A stretch of DNA of 64,000 nt. Source: Candidatus Endomicrobiellum calonymphae (lineage in GTDB: Bacteria; Elusimicrobiota; Endomicrobiia; Endomicrobiales; Endomicrobiaceae). The stretch is taken from contig JAISYK010000006.1 in the NCBI GenBank assembly GCA_031269945.1, positions 105,506 to 169,505 of the forward strand, given 5' to 3'. Below, one piece after another: positions 18,955 through 29,714 of this stretch. Numbering within the stretch: position 1 is the first letter of the stretch; each line of letters opens with the position of its first letter. Position numbers and translations under genes: made by a program. The notes below the pieces were generated by a model. That model did no database searches and was not told where the DNA came from. It saw nothing but the letters and a program-made list of their open reading frames with translations.

Positions 18955-19521
18955 TTGGAACACGAAAAGCAGAAAATCAAAAAAGTTGAAACTAGACGTG
19001 AAGTGCAAGATTGTTATTATAATGAAGCAAGAGATGAAAAGATTTTTGAACTTGAAATTTTAAAACAATCGGTTGAAGAGAAAGGAAATCAAGCACAGAA
19101 TTTTTATGACCAGCTTTTGAGACTCAAAGCTGATTTTGAAAATTATAGAAAGCGCTCTGAAAAAGAAAAAAAAAATTATTTAGAATGGGGTAAGGAGAAA
19201 ATTCTTATTAAGCAAATTAATATTTACGATGTTTTTCAGCAGGCCTTGCATAGTGTAAGGGGGGAGAATAATCTAGAGAGCGTAATGCTTGGACTTGAGA
19301 TGATAAACAAGGAATTTTCAAAAATGCTAAAAGAAGAAGGTGTTGAAGAGATACAATGTGAAAAATTTGATCCGACTGTTTGCGAAGCTTTGGATTATGT
19401 TGAAAGTGAAGAAGAAGACGGGAAAATCTTGGAGATTTATCAAAAAGGATATAAATTAAACAAAAGATTAGTAAGAACAGCAAAAGTCAAAGTTGCGAAA
19501 AATATAAAAAATGTGAATTAG
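18955..19521 (+). CDS. grpE: Nucleotide exchange factor GrpE
   Basis: Homodimeric factor that releases ADP from DnaK. 188 residues: an acidic/basic N-terminal tail, a long coiled coil including LKADFENYRKRSEKEK (the family signature), and a C-terminal beta domain with FDPTVCEAL and a YKLNKRLVRTAKVKVAK ending. The start is TTG at 18955, fixed by AAAGGAGGG 6-8 nt upstream. It lies between hrcA and dnaK. Confidence 0.94.
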   Translation: MEHEKQKIKKVETRREVQDCYYNEARDEKIFELEILKQSVEEKGNQAQNFYDQLLRLKADFENYRKRSEKEKKNYLEWGKEKILIKQINIYDVFQQALHSVRGENNLESVMLGLEMINKEFSKMLKEEGVEEIQCEKFDPTVCEALDYVESEEEDGKILEIYQKGYKLNKRLVRTAKVKVAKNIKNVN

Positions 19522-19657
19522 AGTGTTATTTTTTGTTGTTTTTTAAGTTTGAATTGAAAAAAATTGAGTTTGTGAAGGACTTTGTTTTTATTACGTGCTA
19601 AAATAGAATTAAAAAATTTATTATGAATAGAAATAGAAAAAAAAATGGGGGAAGCGA

Positions 19658-21535
19658 ATGGCAAAAATTATAGGAATAGACTTAGGGACGTCAAATTCTG
19701 CAGCAGCTGTTATGGAAGGTGGGAAGACTACTCTTATTCCCTCGGCTGAGGGGACAACATTGGGAGGTAAAGCATTTCCATCTTATGTTGCATTTACTAA
19801 GGACGGACAGCTTTTGATCGGTGAACCAGCAAGAAGACAGGCAGTTACGAATCCGGAGGGGACTTTAAGTGCTTTTAAGAGGAAAATGGGTGCAGATTAT
19901 AAGTATAATGTAAACGGCAAAGAATTTACTCCTCAGCAGCTTTCAGCTTTCATTCTTCAGAAGATAAAAAAAGATGCCGAAGCTTACTTGGGTGAAACAA
20001 TATCTAAAGCTGTTATCACGGTACCGGCTTATTTTAATGATAATCAAAGACAGGCTACAAAAGATGCAGGAGCAATAGCTGGTCTTGAAGTTGTAAGACT
20101 TGTAAACGAGCCTACAGCGGCATCTCTTGCTTATGGTATAGATAAAGTTGGGAAAGAACAAAAGATATTGGTTTTTGACCTTGGGGGAGGCACTCTTGAT
20201 GTAACAATTATGGAAATGGGTGCAGAAGGAACTTTTGAAGTTCTTTCAACTTCAGGAGATACTCAACTTGGCGGAACTGATATGGATAATGCCTTAATTG
20301 ATTATATTGCTGAAGATTTTAAAAAAGTGAACGGTATAGATTTGAGGAAAGATAAAATGGCTGTTCAACGTTTGAAGGAAGCTGCTGAAAAAGCTAAAAT
20401 CGAGCTTTCAAATGTTCTAGAAACTGATATTAATCTTCCATTTGTTACAGCCGATGCAACAGGTCCAAAGCATTTAATGATGAAATTTACTAGAGCAACG
20501 CTTGAAAATTTGGTAAGACCTATAGTTGAAAGATGCAGAATTTCTATTGAACAGGCGATAAAAGATGCGAAACTTATGACTGAAACGGTAACAAAAATAA
20601 TTTTGGTGGGCGGTCCTACTAGAATGCCTATTGTGCAAAAATTCGTTGAAGATTATGTTGGCAAGAAAGTAGAGCGTGGAATTGACCCCATGGAATGTGT
20701 GTGTTTTGGTGCGGCTGTTCAAGCTGCTGTATTAACTGGGGATGTTAAGGACATTCTTCTTTTGGATGTTACTCCGCTCACGCTTGGTCTTGAAACTATG
20801 GGTGGTGTGAGAACTGTGCTTATAGATAGAAACACTACGGTTCCTGCAAAGCGTTCTCAAATATTTTCAACGGCAGCGGATAACCAGTCAAGTGTTGAAA
20901 TTAATGTTCTTCAGGGTGAAAGATCTATGGCTAAAGATAATTTGTCCCTAGGGAGATTTATGCTTGATGGAATACCCCCTGCACCTAGAGGAGTTCCTCA
21001 AATAGAAGTTACTTTTGATATAGATGCAAATGGTATTTTGCATGTTTCTGCAAAAGATAAAGGTACGGGAAAAGAGCAATCTATTAAAATATCGTCATCA
21101 ACTAAGCTTTCAAAAGAGGACATAGGTAAATATGTTAAAGAAGCAGAACAATATGCTTCTGAAGATGCAAAGCACAAAGAAGAAATTGAAGTAAAAAACG
21201 AGTCTGACAATCTTGTTTACTCGACTGAAAAGAATTTAAAGGAACATGGCGATAAAATTTCTGCAGAGGATAAACTTTCGATTGAGCAAGCCTTGACTGC
21301 TGTAAAAGAGGCTTTGAAAGGTAGTGATATAGCGTTAATTAAATCGACTAAAGATGAATTGACGAAGGCGTCTCATAAACTTGCTGAGACAATATATAAA
21401 GCTTCGCAAACTAAAAATGCGAATTCAGATGATGACTTGCAAGAATCTCGTAATAGAGCTAGAGCATCTGCCAACGATGGGGAAAAAGTGGTTGATGCGG
21501 AAGTTGTTACCAATAAGGATAATGATAGAAAATAA
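19658..21535 (+). CDS. dnaK: Chaperone protein DnaK (Hsp70)
   Basis: ATP-driven chaperone. The 625-residue protein has [14 protein letters not shown] (phosphate 1), [14 protein letters not shown], the [13 protein letters not shown] and [13 protein letters not shown] signatures, [10 protein letters not shown], and substrate-domain segments [12 protein letters not shown] and [11 protein letters not shown]. The C-terminal lid ends in a charged tail (DAEVV). A GGGG stretch before the ATG serves as ribosome binding site. A 136-nt gap separates it from grpE, with an extended -10-like TGCTAAAAT (19596-19604) that could give extra transcription. Confidence 0.98.
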   Translation: MAKIIGIDLGTSNSAAAVMEGGKTTLIPSAEGTTLGGKAFPSYVAFTKDGQLLIGEPARRQAVTNPEGTLSAFKRKMGADYKYNVNGKEFTPQQLSAFILQKIKKDAEAYLGETISKAVITVPAYFNDNQRQATKDAGAIAGLEVVRLVNEPTAASLAYGIDKVGKEQKILVFDLGGGTLDVTIMEMGAEGTFEVLSTSGDTQLGGTDMDNALIDYIAEDFKKVNGIDLRKDKMAVQRLKEAAEKAKIELSNVLETDINLPFVTADATGPKHLMMKFTRATLENLVRPIVERCRISIEQAIKDAKLMTETVTKIILVGGPTRMPIVQKFVEDYVGKKVERGIDPMECVCFGAAVQAAVLTGDVKDILLLDVTPLTLGLETMGGVRTVLIDRNTTVPAKRSQIFSTAADNQSSVEINVLQGERSMAKDNLSLGRFMLDGIPPAPRGVPQIEVTFDIDANGILHVSAKDKGTGKEQSIKISSSTKLSKEDIGKYVKEAEQYASEDAKHKEEIEVKNESDNLVYSTEKNLKEHGDKISAEDKLSIEQALTAVKEALKGSDIALIKSTKDELTKASHKLAETIYKASQTKNANSDDDLQESRNRARASANDGEKVVDAEVVTNKDNDRK

Positions 21536-21796
21536 ATAATATTTATTCTTCTTAGATTGAAAAGATGTAAGAAGCGTGAAGATGATTATTGGCGCGAGGT
21601 TTTTCTGCCTGTTGGTGTTTGATGGCTCTTTGGTTAAGAGGAGATGTTTAGGATTGTAAAGGAATTTTTTGATCGATCATGGATGTTGAAAGTATAAGAT
21701 TATTAAAAGTGATGATGATTAAAAACGGTATGAGTTCTTTAGTTAGAAATGGATAGCGAGTAAATAAAAGAGTAAGTATTCAAGGAATAGAATAGA

Positions 21797-22924
21797 ATGA
21801 AACGCGATTATTATGAAGTGCTTGGAATTAACAAGAATGCTTCTTCGAATGAAATTAAGTCGGCTTATAGGAAGTTAGCTCTAAAATATCATCCAGATAA
21901 GAATCCAGGCAATAAAGAAGCTGAAGAAAGGTTTAAAGAGATGAATGAAGCTTACGAAGTGTTATCTGATTCTCAGAAGAGGCAACAGTATGATACTTTT
22001 GGGCACGATTCTATGAATAATAATGGAGGCCCATTTCAAGAAAGTTATACTCAGTATAGTGGAGATTTTTCGAATGTTGGAGATATTTTTGGAGATATTT
22101 TTGGAGATATTTTTGGGGGGAAACGAAGTAATGAAAATTCTAAAAATCGTGGAGAGGACTTACGCTATGATTTAGAAGTTTCTTATCTTGACGCTATGAA
22201 TGGTGCGGAAATCTCAATTGATATACCAAGAAAAGATGTTTGTTCAATTTGTCACGGAACTGGTAGTAAAGATGGATCTTCTTCGAAACAATGTCCTAAG
22301 TGCAAAGGGAAAGGTCAGGTGAGATACTCACAAGGTTTTTTTTTGCTCAATCAGGAGTGTCCGCAATGTAAAGGTAGAGGAAATGTTATAGATAAACCTT
22401 GTCACGAATGCAGAGGGGAAGGAACTGTGAGAAAGAGAAAGACTGTTACCGTGAGAATTCCTGCTGGTGTTAATGAAGGGACATCTTTAAAAGTGTCAGG
22501 TTCTGGTAATGCTGGTTCCAATGGGTGCCCGGCGGGAGATTTATACGTTGTAATACATATGAAGCATGCTGCTGGTTTTAAAAGAGATGGGGATGATTTG
22601 TATACGGAGATTTCTATCTCTTTCCCACAAGCTGCAATGGGAGTTGAATGTGATGTACCAGCTTTAAATGAAAATGAGCATGTAAAAGTAAAAATTCCTT
22701 CAGCAACTCAGCCTGGAACCATTTTAAGAGTGCGTGAACAAGGATTCCCAAAACTTGGGAGAAAGAGTAGAGGTGATCTTTACGTTAAGGTAAATATTTC
22801 TGTTCCTAGATCTATGAATGATGCTCAAAAGCGAGCACTTTTTGAATATGCGAAATCTATGGGCGAAATTTCGAAAAGTTCTCAATTTCAAAGTGACAGT
22901 CTTTTTAAGAAGATTTTTAAGTGA
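21797..22924 (+). CDS. dnaJ: Chaperone protein DnaJ (Hsp40)
   Basis: Co-chaperone that delivers substrates to DnaK and stimulates its ATPase. In 375 residues: a J domain with HPD (32-34), a Gly/Phe region with a triple tandem repeat of GDIF (from about residue 95), four CXXCXGXG zinc-finger repeats ([32 protein letters not shown]), then the two C-terminal peptide-binding domains. It follows dnaK after 261 nt, in which I see no gene. It probably shares regulation with dnaK. Confidence 0.97.
   Translation: MKRDYYEVLGINKNASSNEIKSAYRKLALKYHPDKNPGNKEAEERFKEMNEAYEVLSDSQKRQQYDTFGHDSMNNNGGPFQESYTQYSGDFSNVGDIFGDIFGDIFGGKRSNENSKNRGEDLRYDLEVSYLDAMNGAEISIDIPRKDVCSICHGTGSKDGSSSKQCPKCKGKGQVRYSQGFFLLNQECPQCKGRGNVIDKPCHECRGEGTVRKRKTVTVRIPAGVNEGTSLKVSGSGNAGSNGCPAGDLYVVIHMKHAAGFKRDGDDLYTEISISFPQAAMGVECDVPALNENEHVKVKIPSATQPGTILRVREQGFPKLGRKSRGDLYVKVNISVPRSMNDAQKRALFEYAKSMGEISKSSQFQSDSLFKKIFK
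22079..22120 (+). repeat. Three tandem 12-bp repeats inside dnaJ
   Basis: The unit GGAGATATTTTT occurs three times in a row, encoding GDIF repeats in the Gly/Phe linker. The unit is a multiple of three, so copy-number change would preserve frame. Confidence 0.9.
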
Positions 22925-22931
22925 TTTTCAG

Positions 22932-22960
22932 TTGAAAAAATTGTTTATTTTATATAACAT
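22932..22960 (+). promoter_or_regulatory. Possible promoter of the rpsF-ssb-rpsR-rplI operon
   Basis: TTGAAA (22932-22937) and TAACAT (22955-22960) are 17 bp apart, just after dnaJ and about 85 nt before rpsF. Both boxes are imperfect, so this is tentative. Confidence 0.3.
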
Positions 22961-23043
22961 GGACCGTGCGTAGTGTAAATATGTGTAGGGCCAGCAGATT
23001 CCTTGAAATTTTTGAGGAAATTCCATAAAAGAGGGTGGAAAGC

Positions 23044-23430
23044 GTGGATTATGAAAGTACGTTTATTGTTTCTCCTAAGTTGTCAGCTAAAGAGATTGAA
23101 GGAGTTACTGCAAAAGTATTAGAAATTATTGAAAATTCAAAGGGAATCGTTAAGACGGTTCAGCAGCTTGGGATTAAAAAACTTGCTTATTCAATTAATA
23201 AATTTTACGAAGGGAGTTATGTTTATATTGAATTTGGCGGAGATGGATTGATTATTAAATCGCTTGAAAATTTTTTTAAATTTAATGATTCAATTATGAG
23301 ATTCCTTACGGTTAAGACTGAAAATAAAAAAAATGTGAAGTCCAACATAAAGCAAAATGACAAAACTGTAGATTCTAATATTCCAATAAGAGAAACAATA
23401 GAGATAAAGCAAAATGAGTCAGCTCAATAA
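23044..23430 (+). CDS. rpsF: 30S ribosomal protein S6
   Basis: Binds 16S rRNA with S18 in the platform of the small subunit. About 128 residues: the canonical opening DYESTFIVSPKLS, GIKKLAYSINKFYEGSYVYIEF, and a Lys-rich tail. I choose GTG 23044 because S6 proteins begin at this point and GAGGGTGG lies about 5 nt upstream; GTG 23035 is the alternative. It heads a classic S6-SSB-S18-L9-DnaB operon and overlaps ssb by 17 nt. Confidence 0.95.
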   Translation: MDYESTFIVSPKLSAKEIEGVTAKVLEIIENSKGIVKTVQQLGIKKLAYSINKFYEGSYVYIEFGGDGLIIKSLENFFKFNDSIMRFLTVKTENKKNVKSNIKQNDKTVDSNIPIRETIEIKQNESAQ

Positions 23431-23911
23431 TAGTAATAATCAACAAAATAATTTTCGATTGCCTGAACAAAATATTGTCATTATGGTTGGCAGACTTACT
23501 AGGGACCCTGAATTAAGACGTACAAATACTGGAAAAGCGGTGTGTTCCTTTGATATAGCTATTAGTAGGAGAACAAAAGATACTGTTACGAATGAGTGGA
23601 AGAATGCTGATCCTACGTTTGTTCCTGTTATTGTTTGGGGCGATCAAGCTGAAAGATGTGGTAATCGCTTAAAGAAAGGACTACCTGTGCATATTGAAGG
23701 AAGACTTCAAACAAATAAATGGAGAGGCAATGATGATGTTAAGAGAAGTCGTTTAGAGGTTGTGGCTTTAAGAGTACAGTTTCTTGTTGTAATTAGACAA
23801 CAAGAGTCGCCGGCAGTGGATGTAAAAATAGGTGACGTCAGTGGTGGTGGTGATGTAAACGAATTTTCGGAACAATTTGACGATGTTTCTGATGATGATG
23901 TGCCTTTTTAA
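23414..23911 (+). CDS. ssb: Single-stranded DNA-binding protein
   Basis: Protects single-stranded DNA in replication and repair. 165 residues with an OB fold: IVMVGRLTRDPELRRTNTGKAV, then FVPVIVWGDQAERC and KGLPVHIEGRLQTNKW. It has an acidic C-terminal tip ending DDDVPF, which binds partner proteins. It sits between rpsF and rpsR as in many bacteria. The ATG overlaps the rpsF end, suggesting translational coupling. Confidence 0.96.
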   Translation: MSQLNNSNNQQNNFRLPEQNIVIMVGRLTRDPELRRTNTGKAVCSFDIAISRRTKDTVTNEWKNADPTFVPVIVWGDQAERCGNRLKKGLPVHIEGRLQTNKWRGNDDVKRSRLEVVALRVQFLVVIRQQESPAVDVKIGDVSGGGDVNEFSEQFDDVSDDDVPF

Positions 23912-23929
23912 TGAATTAGGAGGAAAAAA

Positions 23930-24238
23930 GTGGTGTTTATAAAAAAACCTGGATCGCTGATTAGAGCTCGGAGTTCTTCGGTCAATGGGCAGAGACGTTT
24001 TATGAACGGAAAATTTTTAAGAAAAGGCGGTTCAATAAGGAGAAAGGTTTGTCGTTTCTGTGCGGATAAACTTGAAATAGATTATAAGAACGTAGGTTCA
24101 CTTTGTTCATTTACAACCGATGGAGGGAAAATACTTTCAGGACGCATAACTGGCACGTGTGCGAAGCATCAAAGAAAGCTTGATAAGTCAATTAAAAGAG
24201 CGAGGATTCTTGCTCTTTTACCTTTTAAAGTAAGTTAG
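23930..24238 (+). CDS. rpsR: 30S ribosomal protein S18
   Basis: Partner of S6 on the small subunit. 102 residues; the core begins at [15 protein letters not shown] (zinc-type CXXC) and contains [29 protein letters not shown]. The N-terminal extension of about 30 residues is rich in Arg/Ser. GTG at 23930 (or 23933) follows an AGGAGG site. Confidence 0.95.
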   Translation: MVFIKKPGSLIRARSSSVNGQRRFMNGKFLRKGGSIRRKVCRFCADKLEIDYKNVGSLCSFTTDGGKILSGRITGTCAKHQRKLDKSIKRARILALLPFKVS

Positions 24239-24304
24239 AGTTTTTGTATTTGATTTGATTTAGTTGAACGCGGTTATGAGGGTGGAACGTATATCGGAGG
24301 CAAA

Positions 24305-24766
24305 ATGAAAGTTATATTGAAGTGTGATATTGCTAATATTGGACGTCAGGGTGAGGTTAAAAGTGTTGCATCCGGGTTTGCGAGGAACTATCTTGTCCCT
24401 AAAAACCTTGTTATGGAAGCAAGTGCTCAAAATCTTAAAATTTGGGAAAGGGGAAAGGCGAAGTTTGAAAAGCAAAGAGAGGAATTGATAAATGAAGCGA
24501 AAAAAATTGCCTTTAAAATGGAGACTTCAAAATTTGTTGCAAGAGTTAAAATGGGGGAAGGTGGTAAAATCTTTGGTTCGGTAACTGCTTTAAATCTTGC
24601 AAAAATTTTTCACGATAATGGTTTTGAGATAAAGAAGCATGATATTTTGCTTTCTGATAGTATAAAAGAAATAGGCGATTACGAGATAAGCGTAAGACTT
24701 CATCCGGAAGTTATTGCAAAAACAAAGCTTTCCGTTATAAGTGAAAAAGAACAATTTTGGTCCTAA
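24305..24766 (+). CDS. rplI: 50S ribosomal protein L9
   Basis: Large-subunit protein at the base of the L1 stalk. 153 residues: the N-terminal signature MKVILKCDIANIGRQGEVKS, then GFARNYLVPKNLVMEA, a connecting helix rich in Lys/Glu, and a C-terminal domain with GGKIFGSVT. GGAGG lies just before the ATG. Its end overlaps the first possible dnaB start. Confidence 0.97.
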   Translation: MKVILKCDIANIGRQGEVKSVASGFARNYLVPKNLVMEASAQNLKIWERGKAKFEKQREELINEAKKIAFKMETSKFVARVKMGEGGKIFGSVTALNLAKIFHDNGFEIKKHDILLSDSIKEIGDYEISVRLHPEVIAKTKLSVISEKEQFWS

Positions 24767-26138
24767 CGAAATGCCAGATACGTATAAAGTCCCGCCTCAG
24801 TCTATAGACATGGAAAGGGCTGTGTTGGGTGCGATGCTTATAGAAAAAGAGGCTGTTTTAAAAGTTATAGACATAATAAACGAAAGCGATTTTTACAGTG
24901 ATATTCATAAACAAATTTTTTTAACAATTTATGAACTTTACTCGTTGAATCAGGCCGTAGATATGTTGACTGTCTCAGAAGTTCTTAAAAAAAATGCAGT
25001 GTTTAACGAGGTTGGAGGTGTGTCTTATCTTACAAATTTGATTAATTCAGTGCAAACTGCCGCAAATGTGGAATCTTACGCTTCCATAATACGTGACAAA
25101 TCAATATTAAGGCAGCTTATTAATGTTGGTACTGTAATAGTTGAAGATTCGTTTAAAGAACAGGACACTTCTGAAGAAATATTAGATAAATCCCAGATGA
25201 TTTTGTTCAATGTCTCGCAGCGTAAGGGTGTTAGAAAAGGTTTTTCGATTGCCTCTAAACTTGTGAGACCCATGCTAGACAATCTTGAAAAATTGCATTC
25301 TGATCCAAAGAGAGTTTCAGGGCTTTCTACTGGCTTTGTAGATTTTGATTCTAAAACTACTGGCTTTCATCCATCTGAACTTATAATTTTAGCGTCGCGG
25401 CCATCTATGGGCAAAACTGCCTTTGCTTTGAATGTTGCGGAGCATGTAGCTATAGTGCAAAAAAAACCAGTGGCCATTTTTTCGTTAGAGATGAGACAAG
25501 AAGCGTTGATGTTTAGATTTCTTGCTTCTTTGGCTAGAGTTAATGCTATCAAACTGAGAAACGGACAATACAATAGTGCAGATTGGCCAAAACTTACGAC
25601 TGCCGCAGAAAGAATTGCAGAAGCTCCTATTTTTATTGACGATGATTCTAATATAAGCGTAATAGAGCTCAGAGTTAGAGCAAGAAAACTTGCAATGGAA
25701 CTTAAGACAAAAAATAATACGCAACTCGCTCTGATAATAATAGATTATATTCAATTTATAAATGCTTCTTCAAGTAGAAAATTTGAATCTCGACAGCAAG
25801 AAGTTGCTGATATTTCCAGATCTCTTAAAGCTTTAGCAAAAGACTTGTCTGTTCCGGTTCTTGTTTTGTCGCAGCTTTCAAGGAGAGCCGAGGACAGAGG
25901 AAGGAAAGACAGTAAACCACAGCTTTCTGATTTGAGAGATTCTGGTGCGATAGAACAGGATGCCGATATAGTTGCGATGCTTTATAGAGAGGGGTATTAT
26001 AACAGGGAAGATTTTGAGGTGCAAAAGAAAGCGACGCTTATATTGGGGAAACAGAGAAATGGGCCAACTGGGGAAATAAGTTTAATTTTTGAAGGTGAAT
26101 ATATGAGATTTTCTGATGAATCTCCAAGACAGGAATAA
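24741..26138 (+). CDS. dnaB: Replicative DNA helicase DnaB
   Basis: Hexameric 5'-3' helicase at the replication fork. Up to 465 residues: N-terminal helical domain beginning PPQSIDMERAVLGAMLIE, linker, then RecA-like motor with Walker A SRPSMGKTAFALN (about 219-230), SLEM, IIIDYIQ (Walker B) and LSQLSRRAEDR. GTG 24741 overlaps rplI by 26 nt; ATG 24771 is an equally possible start, and neither has a strong ribosome binding site. It closes the ribosomal-protein operon, followed by alr. Confidence 0.96.
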   Translation: MKKNNFGPNEMPDTYKVPPQSIDMERAVLGAMLIEKEAVLKVIDIINESDFYSDIHKQIFLTIYELYSLNQAVDMLTVSEVLKKNAVFNEVGGVSYLTNLINSVQTAANVESYASIIRDKSILRQLINVGTVIVEDSFKEQDTSEEILDKSQMILFNVSQRKGVRKGFSIASKLVRPMLDNLEKLHSDPKRVSGLSTGFVDFDSKTTGFHPSELIILASRPSMGKTAFALNVAEHVAIVQKKPVAIFSLEMRQEALMFRFLASLARVNAIKLRNGQYNSADWPKLTTAAERIAEAPIFIDDDSNISVIELRVRARKLAMELKTKNNTQLALIIIDYIQFINASSSRKFESRQQEVADISRSLKALAKDLSVPVLVLSQLSRRAEDRGRKDSKPQLSDLRDSGAIEQDADIVAMLYREGYYNREDFEVQKKATLILGKQRNGPTGEISLIFEGEYMRFSDESPRQE

Positions 26139-26144
26139 TTGTTA

Positions 26145-27326
26145 ATGAATAAACATGCGTTTGCTAGAGTAGTTGTAAATAATAAATTTTGTAGAACGAA
26201 GCAAAAAACAGTTTTTTTTAGACAAAACTGGGTAGAAATTGACAAAAGTGATTTCCATTTTAATTTAAAAAAGATAAAAGAATACGTTGCAAAAGATGCT
26301 AAAATTATGGCCGTTATGAAATCTGATGCTTATGGTCATAGTGCTGTTGTAGTTGCGAAAGAAGCACAGGAAGCTGGTGTATCTTGGATTGCTGTTTCTT
26401 CACTTGAAGAGGGTATAATTCTTAGAGAAGCGGGTATAAAAAGTAACATTTTAATTTTAGGGAATATTTACCCTTATGAGAATTTTCAAGTTGCGGTAGC
26501 TCATTGTCTAACATCTACAATTTCTAAAATTTCGGAGTTCATAAGTTTAGAAAATTTAGCGATAAAATTAAATAAGAGAATTGATTTTCATTTTAAGATA
26601 GATACCGGTATGGGTAGAATTGGATCATTATCCGAAACTGCATATTCAATATTGCAAAGAATTGTGCAGAGTAATAAAATAAGTATGACTGGCATGTATA
26701 CTCATTTTTCTGTTGCGGATACAGATCCTCTTTTTACGCAATTACAGCTTAATACTTTTATAAAGATTGTTAAATTTGCACGTTCAGATCTTGGGCTAAA
26801 ATTCATTGCTCACGCTGCAAATTCGGCTGCGTTATTTAAGAGTAAGCGAGCGCATCTTGACATGGTACGTCCAGGGTTGAGTCTTTACGGACTTACCCCT
26901 TTTAAATTTTCGGAAAGGTTTTTAAAAGTCAAGCCTGTTTTGTCGTGGAAGACAAGGGTAACGTTTTTGAAAAAAGTTTCATCTGGATTTTGTGTGAGTT
27001 ATGGGAGAGCTTTTGTTACAAATAGAGTGTCTATTATTGCCACAATACCTGTTGGTTATCACGATGGTTATAATAGATTGTTATCTAATAAAGCGGATGT
27101 TTTGGTGCGTGGGAAACGTTGTCCAATTGTCGGAAAAGTAACTATGAATATGACGATGATAGATGTAACTGGAATAAAGGATGTTATAATTGGCGATGAA
27201 GTTGTTTTGATAGGAACACAGGGTAAAGAACATATAAAGGTTGACGAAATTGCAAAAATACGAAACACTATAAATTATGAAGTTACATGTAATATATCCG
27301 CACGTATCCCTAGAATTATAGTGTAG
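26145..27326 (+). CDS. alr: Alanine racemase
   Basis: PLP enzyme that makes D-alanine for peptidoglycan. About 393 residues. The catalytic lysine is K59 in AVMKSDAYGH, HFKIDTGMGRIG and GMYTHFSVAD follow, and SYGRAFVT carries the second catalytic region. An N-terminal extension of about 25 residues precedes the usual first strand (NWVEID). ATG 26145 is preceded by AGGAA at 26131-26135 and lies 6 nt after the dnaB stop, so it is in the same operon. The presence of alr implies a peptidoglycan wall and a need for PLP although pdxJ is decayed. Confidence 0.94.
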   Translation: MNKHAFARVVVNNKFCRTKQKTVFFRQNWVEIDKSDFHFNLKKIKEYVAKDAKIMAVMKSDAYGHSAVVVAKEAQEAGVSWIAVSSLEEGIILREAGIKSNILILGNIYPYENFQVAVAHCLTSTISKISEFISLENLAIKLNKRIDFHFKIDTGMGRIGSLSETAYSILQRIVQSNKISMTGMYTHFSVADTDPLFTQLQLNTFIKIVKFARSDLGLKFIAHAANSAALFKSKRAHLDMVRPGLSLYGLTPFKFSERFLKVKPVLSWKTRVTFLKKVSSGFCVSYGRAFVTNRVSIIATIPVGYHDGYNRLLSNKADVLVRGKRCPIVGKVTMNMTMIDVTGIKDVIIGDEVVLIGTQGKEHIKVDEIAKIRNTINYEVTCNISARIPRIIV

Positions 27327-27396
27327 ATGAATTACTATATAAATAATTTTTATAAGTTTTAAGTAAGATAAAAATTAAGATGAATGTAAAAATATT

Positions 27397-28235
27397 ATGT
27401 TTAAGAAAAAGAAATAAAGGGAGAATCTAATCTTTTTTAGGAATAGTGAGTAAAACTCGTTGTTTGGGAGATTTGTTGTTTTATGTTTAGAAGATTTTTG
27501 AGAGGCTGTAAGTATGATGATAGAGGCAATAGTGTGTGTACTTAAAGACGATATATCATTAAAAAATACTGTTTTCCAGATAATTAAAATTTGGTGGGAA
27601 TCTGCTCCTAATAATATACTTACTTTTTTTATGGGAATGGTTTTGTCTTTGCAAGTAGGATCAGCAACTATAAATATTTTTGACAAACTTATTTTATGTT
27701 AAAACAATAAAAGTTTTTTTAGTTATAAAATTAGATCCTGTTATTATAATTGTAAATTGTTGTGATAAATGGAGTTGGGGAGTGCGATTACAGCGGAAAT
27801 CGATGTAGTAAGGTAGGTGGTTGTGTGGATACAGGCTTTATACTCTATATATTCTTGGCACGGGTCCAATTGATAAAGCACATCTTATTGTTTTAAAATT
27901 TTTAGCTTGTATTTTTGTGCTATTTATATCCACTGTTGCTGCCAATATGGTTGGAATATACGACTGTATGGTTATCGCTACAAATTTGTGAGAACTTTCT
28001 TTAAGTACATATTAATCGGAAGTTTTAAATTTTACGATATCATTGATTTTTTTTCATAAATTTATAAAATTGTTTCTCATTGTGATAGTTATTGTAATAG
28101 TTGTATGTGTCATAGTGTGATTTAATGCAAAGAATGGAGCGTAAGGTGCTAGGTTTGTTTGTTATGTCTCCAAGTTTTTTTGATTTTTGATTATTTTTTA
28201 ACATCACTGTTAATGGACGTTAAAAATAAAATAGT
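27397..28235 (+). pseudogene. mlaE: Decayed MlaE-type ABC permease
   Basis: Plus-strand frames read FGRFVVLCLE, then SLKNTVFQIIKIWWESAPN and FFMGMVLSLQVGS (the MlaE motif), SAITAEID, then KFLACIFVLFISTVAANMVG and finally FLIFDYFLTSLLMD. Frames change at least four times and several stops interrupt. The intact protein is the inner-membrane permease of the MlaFEDB phospholipid/lipid transporter that keeps outer-membrane asymmetry. It is followed by similarly decayed mlaF and mlaD in the standard order. Confidence 0.9.
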
Positions 28236-28284
28236 ACTAGGATGTTTAGAAATAAATTAAATAGTAATTGTAAGGTTGAAATAA

Positions 28285-28939
28285 ATAATAAAAATTAAAA
28301 ATATTCAAAAACAATTTAATTCGAGGCATGTGCACGGTGTTAATTTTGAAGTTTGCAGTGAGGAAATTTTGGTTATGATAGTCTCCTTCTTGAGTAGGAA
28401 GAAACAGTTTGTTAAAAACTATAGTTGAACTTATTAAAAATTTAATATTTAGTTTTGTAGTGGTCAATGATGGAAAATAATAAACTGGACTGCTCGCTCG
28501 TCATTTGGTTTGTATGAAACGCAAAAGAAGGTAATAAGATATGTGGTTTTTAGTAAATTGTGATTTTTGATACGCTTGATATTTTGTGAAATGTTGCACT
28601 CTGAGGGTTATGAGCTCTTGCTTCACTCAAAGAAAGAGAAATGAAACAAAGAGTTGAGCGGTGCATGGATGGAAATGGCTACGTTTAAAAGATATTAAGT
28701 ATTTTAAACTATCACAGAACTTTCAGGCGAAATAAAAAAATGCTATGGGCTATTTATATTCCTTACAAGCCTTGATAAATTTTATATGACGAGCCTACTG
28801 TATTGTGGGTTATTTTATATAAGGATAAGGTAATTTTTCACGGTATAACAAACACAGGCAGGAGAAGAAATAAAGCAAACTAAAAATGGAGCAAGATAAT
28901 TTATAGAAGGTTCAAGTTATGGTCCGGTAGTTAATATGT
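28285..28939 (+). pseudogene. mlaF: Decayed MlaF-type ABC ATPase
   Basis: Fragments in order: IKNIQKQFNSRHVHGVNFEV (the first strand-loop of MlaF ATPases), a ruined P-loop region, a degenerate SELSG signature around 28660-28720, a ruined Walker B, LYKDKVIFHG, and EEIKQTKNGAR with FIEGSSYGPV, the typical MlaF C-terminus, ending at a TAA at 28937-28939. Catalytic motifs are destroyed. It would have powered lipid transport with MlaE and MlaD. Confidence 0.85.
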
Positions 28940-28964
28940 AATTTTAAATAGAATAGAGAAAATA

Positions 28965-29714
28965 TGAACAATTATCTTAAAATTTGGATTTTCAATATAG
29001 TAGGTGGGAGTTGTCACAATAATTATTCCAATTATTGCAACATAGACATTTATTTACATTAAGTGTTGTAGGTAAAATTAGTGAGATTTTAAGTTATGAA
29101 AAAAAATCAAGTTCATGTGTTCTATAAAAAAATTGAGGATCTTTCCTCACATAACAGTCAAATTGCATCATTAACAAATAATTTTGATAGGATTATTTCT
29201 GGTTATTCCGTAAATGTATCGGAGTTAAATAAGTAGAATCTGTAGGACGTTATGTTGTCTATTAAAAAATGTTTCTGCCAAAATATGCGTATGTGCTAAT
29301 TCCTCACGTATATAAACTGGCAAAGATTTATTTCTGTGTCTATTTGTGATGGGCAAGTAAGTGTAAAGAGGGAAAAGAAACGTTAATATCGGCAAAAGAA
29401 GCTTCTCAATTAAAAATAAATTTTATTTTTTTAATATTTAAAATGCTTATACAGATAAAGGGTACTTAAATGCTTTTGATGTGCCATTTGGGGACTTGGG
29501 GTAGAAAAGGCAGAAATTTCTGGAGTTCTGCTAAAAAATAAATCGGTATTTTGGGAGAGGTATTTTTTTTCGGACTTGTATATAATTTCTCTAACTCGAA
29601 AATTGATACGCGTTTAAAATTTGGCTTAATAAATAGTGTTTGTGCTGACTTTACTCTTAAAGATATTATATTGCATAATATTGCAATCATACCATGCATA
29701 ATATATAAAAATTA
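28965..29714 (+). pseudogene. mlaD: Decayed MlaD/MCE-type lipid-binding protein
   Basis: Frames give a hydrophobic N-terminal anchor region, KIEDLSSHNSQIASLTNNFDR and ELNK typical of the helical part after the MCE domain, LNAFDVPFGDLG, and a C-terminal strand-rich piece including GLVYNFSNSKIDTRLKFGL. At least five stops or shifts occur. The order after mlaE and mlaF supports the identity, though the MCE core itself is hard to see. The remaining bases up to radA show no gene. Confidence 0.65.
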
